Assembly (NCBI GenBank): GCA_022573815.1
Contig: JACZTG010000017.1
Span: 1 to 45,560 of the forward strand
From: Candidatus Neomarinimicrobiota bacterium
GTDB taxonomy: Bacteria; Fidelibacterota; SORT01
DNA length: 45,560 bases
Direction: 5' to 3'
Position numbers and translations under genes: made by a program. Numbering within the stretch: position 1 is the first letter of the stretch; every line of letters begins with the position of its first letter. This document shows positions 45,404-45,560 of the stretch, piece by piece. Below the pieces are notes generated by a model. The model saw only the letters and a list, made by a program, of their open reading frames with translations, did not search any database and was not told the DNA's origin.

Positions 45404-45560
45404 TCAGCGTCGAAGAATTTCTTCGTATTTGCTTCTCATTAAAGAACCACATATTTGTATATCGTAAATTGATTTGACGTATTTTCTGCCTTCGATACCC
45501 ATCTGGAGTCGCAGCCCGGGATTATCAATCAGTCTGATTATGCGATCCGCAATAGCATTT
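45404..45560 (-). CDS. C-terminal end of a family-4-type glycosyltransferase, cut off by the window
   Basis: The minus-strand frame is open from the window edge to the TGA at 45404. Its 51 visible residues (NAIADRIIRLIDNPGLRLQ, then MGIEGRKYVKSIYDI and LMRSKYEEILRR at the end) match the usual C-terminus of GT-B fold family 1/4 glycosyltransferases: a helix, a short DNPGLRxxMG turn, GR and a final YEEIL helix. The donor-binding core is outside the window. It belongs with the adjacent GT2 gene to a likely polysaccharide-synthesis cluster continuing to the right. Confidence 0.75.
   Translation of the reverse strand, partial: NAIADRIIRLIDNPGLRLQMGIEGRKYVKSIYDIQICGSLMRSKYEEILRR

Overview
This is a 45.6 kb piece of a bacterial chromosome carrying the replication-origin neighbourhood. 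Cell-envelope genes (LptD with an outer-membrane barrel, SurA-type chaperones, a YidC with a large periplasmic domain) show a Gram-negative, diderm organism. The moderate AT-richness, the chain of parvulin chaperones beside mfd and the LptD with a long N-terminal repeat region suggest a lineage of the FCB group, perhaps Neomarinimicrobiota (Marinimicrobia); this placement is inference from gene content, not from a marker comparison.

Layout. 1-3474 (+): the end of an M2-family metallopeptidase, metF, and an unrecognised tail-anchored coiled-coil protein. 3478-24554 (-): a methyltransferase, then in transcription order from the right rpmH-rnpA-yidD-yidC-mnmE-(two parS)-mnmG-mfd-three parvulin-type chaperones-(AT-rich DnaA-box region)-dnaN-recF-dciA-gyrB-gyrA. 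24555-24988: divergent, AT-rich rpmH/dnaA intergenic region, the classical place for oriC. 24989-28175 (+): dnaA, then a lexA-dinB SOS operon with a strong promoter and operator-like repeats. 28203-41547 (-): a small membrane protein, a radical SAM/SPASM protein, two tandem GT2 glycosyltransferases, an mgtE-cbs-CPBP-protease operon, and a trmH-like-lptD-rarA operon. 41662-41734 (-): tRNA-Thr(CGU). 42002-44106 (+): a lone receiver-domain protein and a fused WbpB-like dehydrogenase/WbpD-like acetyltransferase. 44111-45560 (-): a GT2 glycosyltransferase and the C-terminal end of a family-4-type glycosyltransferase, probably the edge of a surface-polysaccharide locus.

How it fits together. The left arm keeps the widespread order mnmG-mnmE-yidC-yidD-rnpA-rpmH-ori-dnaA, but dnaN-recF-dciA-gyrB-gyrA, usually downstream of dnaA, lies about 13 kb away on the other side of the origin and on the opposite strand. 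Two AT-rich intergenic regions with DnaA-box-like 9-mers therefore exist, before dnaA and before dnaN. Two perfect parS sites lie between mnmE and mnmG although parA and parB are not in the window. No mobile element, CRISPR array, phage gene or defence system was found. The points most worth a second look are the rearranged origin with its two DnaA-box regions, the parS pair without parAB, the lexA operator candidates, and the extended LptD with only two cysteines in its mature part.
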